DNA of 5,494 nt from Clostridia bacterium (GTDB lineage: Bacteria > Bacillota > Clostridia > Oscillospirales > CAG-272). The position numbers and the translations under genes are program-made. Where the stretch lies: the NCBI GenBank assembly GCA_900768535.1, contig CAAGDE010000087.1, positions 1 to 5,494 of the forward strand, written 5' to 3'. Position 1 is the stretch's first letter. Each line of letters opens with the position of its first letter. Below the pieces are notes generated by a model, which was given only the letters and a program-made list of their open reading frames with translations, was not told the DNA's origin and did no database searches. Positions 5,317 to 5,494 of this stretch are shown here, one piece after another.

Positions 5317-5354
5317 AAGCCTGTTCCGGCTTTGCGGAATGGGCTTTTATGTTT
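5317..5354 (+). terminator. Second terminator-like hairpin with a T-rich tail
   Basis: AAGCCTGTTCCG (5317-5328) pairs along all 12 positions, two of them G-U wobbles, with CGGAATGGGCTT (5335-5346) around a GCTTTG loop. TTATGTTT follows. No gene is visible between it and the first terminator, so it may back up that terminator, or end a small RNA starting in the A+T-rich tract at about 5240. Confidence 0.6.
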
Positions 5355-5393
5355 CATGACCACTGGCAGGCTTCTATTGCAAAATATCCGTGA

Positions 5394-5436
5394 TTTCCTT
5401 GATTTTGTATTTGAATCCATATAAAAATCAAGGAGA
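5394..5436 (+). promoter_or_regulatory. Hairpin that would mask the Shine-Dalgarno of the downstream gene
   Basis: TCCTTGATTTT (5396-5406) is the exact reverse complement of AAAATCAAGGA (5424-5434), with a 17-base A+T-rich loop; the stem can extend by a T-G and a T-A pair. The right arm contains AAGGAG (5430-5435), the ribosome binding site for ATG 5442. If transcription starts upstream of 5396 the site would be sequestered. A TATAAA at 5420-5425 could instead act as a -10, starting the transcript inside or after the right arm and bypassing the hairpin. Confidence 0.5.
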
Positions 5437-5441
5437 AAATC

Positions 5442-5494
5442 ATGGAAACGGCAAAAAAATCGAAAGAAACTGAAATTATTTTTTTCAATAAGCA
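5442..5494 (+). CDS. Start of an unidentified gene, cut by the window edge
   Basis: ATG 5442 follows AAGGAG (5430-5435) with 6-base spacing. The 17 visible codons read METAKKSKETEIIFFNK, a charged N-terminus leading into a hydrophobic strand. The coding DNA is much more A+T-rich than the catabolic genes, and two terminator-like hairpins separate it from them, so it is a separate transcription unit and possibly of foreign origin. Seventeen residues are too few to assign a family. Such starts occur in phage antirepressor-like and mobile-element proteins, but that is only a thought. Confidence 0.6.
   Translation, partial: METAKKSKETEIIFFNK

Noticed and set aside
2828..5460. Similarity of METTKKMRI (2828) and METAKKSKE (5442) N-termini as a repeated gene start
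   Set aside because: The likeness covers only a few A-rich codons and does not continue, so chance is the simpler explanation.
1..5494. CRISPR array, tRNA, rRNA or complete insertion sequence
   Set aside because: No regularly spaced repeats, cloverleaf, rRNA motifs, transposase domain or terminal inverted repeats were seen on either strand.

Overview
The window is one co-oriented (+ strand) stretch of a G+C-rich bacterial genome that looks like a carbohydrate-acid catabolic locus from an obligate or facultative anaerobe. The anaerobe inference rests on a glycyl radical enzyme (GRE) and its radical-SAM activase, because glycyl radicals are destroyed by oxygen. Strong Shine-Dalgarno sites, overlapping genes and a strong intrinsic terminator would suit an anaerobic Bacillota-like (Clostridia) gut bacterium. 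That assignment is a weak inference, since the window carries no taxonomic marker.

Layout: 1-1590 is the C-terminal two-thirds of a GRE, cut by the window's left edge. It has a Cys-X-Glu active-site pair and a C-terminal glycyl-radical loop, both with unusual tryptophans (ACWEF and RIWGW). 1591-1816 is a non-coding interval packed with perfect hairpins. 1817-2605 is the cognate GRE-activating enzyme. 2606-3111 is a poorly coding, visibly more A+T-rich gap that holds at most one doubtful 95-codon ORF. 3112-4095 is a DgoK-type 2-keto-3-deoxy-sugar-acid kinase and 4074-4730 is a KDPG/KDPGal-type class I aldolase, overlapping the kinase by 22 bases. From about 4694 to 5146 the aldolase runs directly into the 3' half of a second, diverged GRE-activase gene that lacks all its iron-sulfur cysteines. 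5147-5441 is non-coding, with a strong terminator, a second terminator-like hairpin and a hairpin that masks the ribosome binding site of the next gene. That gene starts at 5442 and runs off the right edge.

How the genes may work together (inference): the kinase and aldolase together convert a 2-keto-3-deoxy aldonate into pyruvate and glyceraldehyde-3-phosphate. The usual enolase-superfamily or IlvD-type aldonate dehydratase that would supply the keto-deoxy acid is not in the window, while a GRE and activase are. GRE diol dehydratases turn a 1,2-diol into a carbonyl plus water. The same chemistry on C2/C3 of an aldonate would give exactly the 2-keto-3-deoxy acid the kinase needs. The most interesting reading is therefore a radical, metal-independent sugar-acid dehydratase feeding a DgoK/aldolase branch. 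The sequence alone does not prove it, and the upstream part of the locus is not visible.

The other notable feature is the aldolase/activase junction. A deletion or recombination seems to have joined the end of the aldolase gene to the middle of a second activase, giving the aldolase a short out-of-frame tail and leaving a 138-codon activase remnant that begins on the aldolase stop codon.
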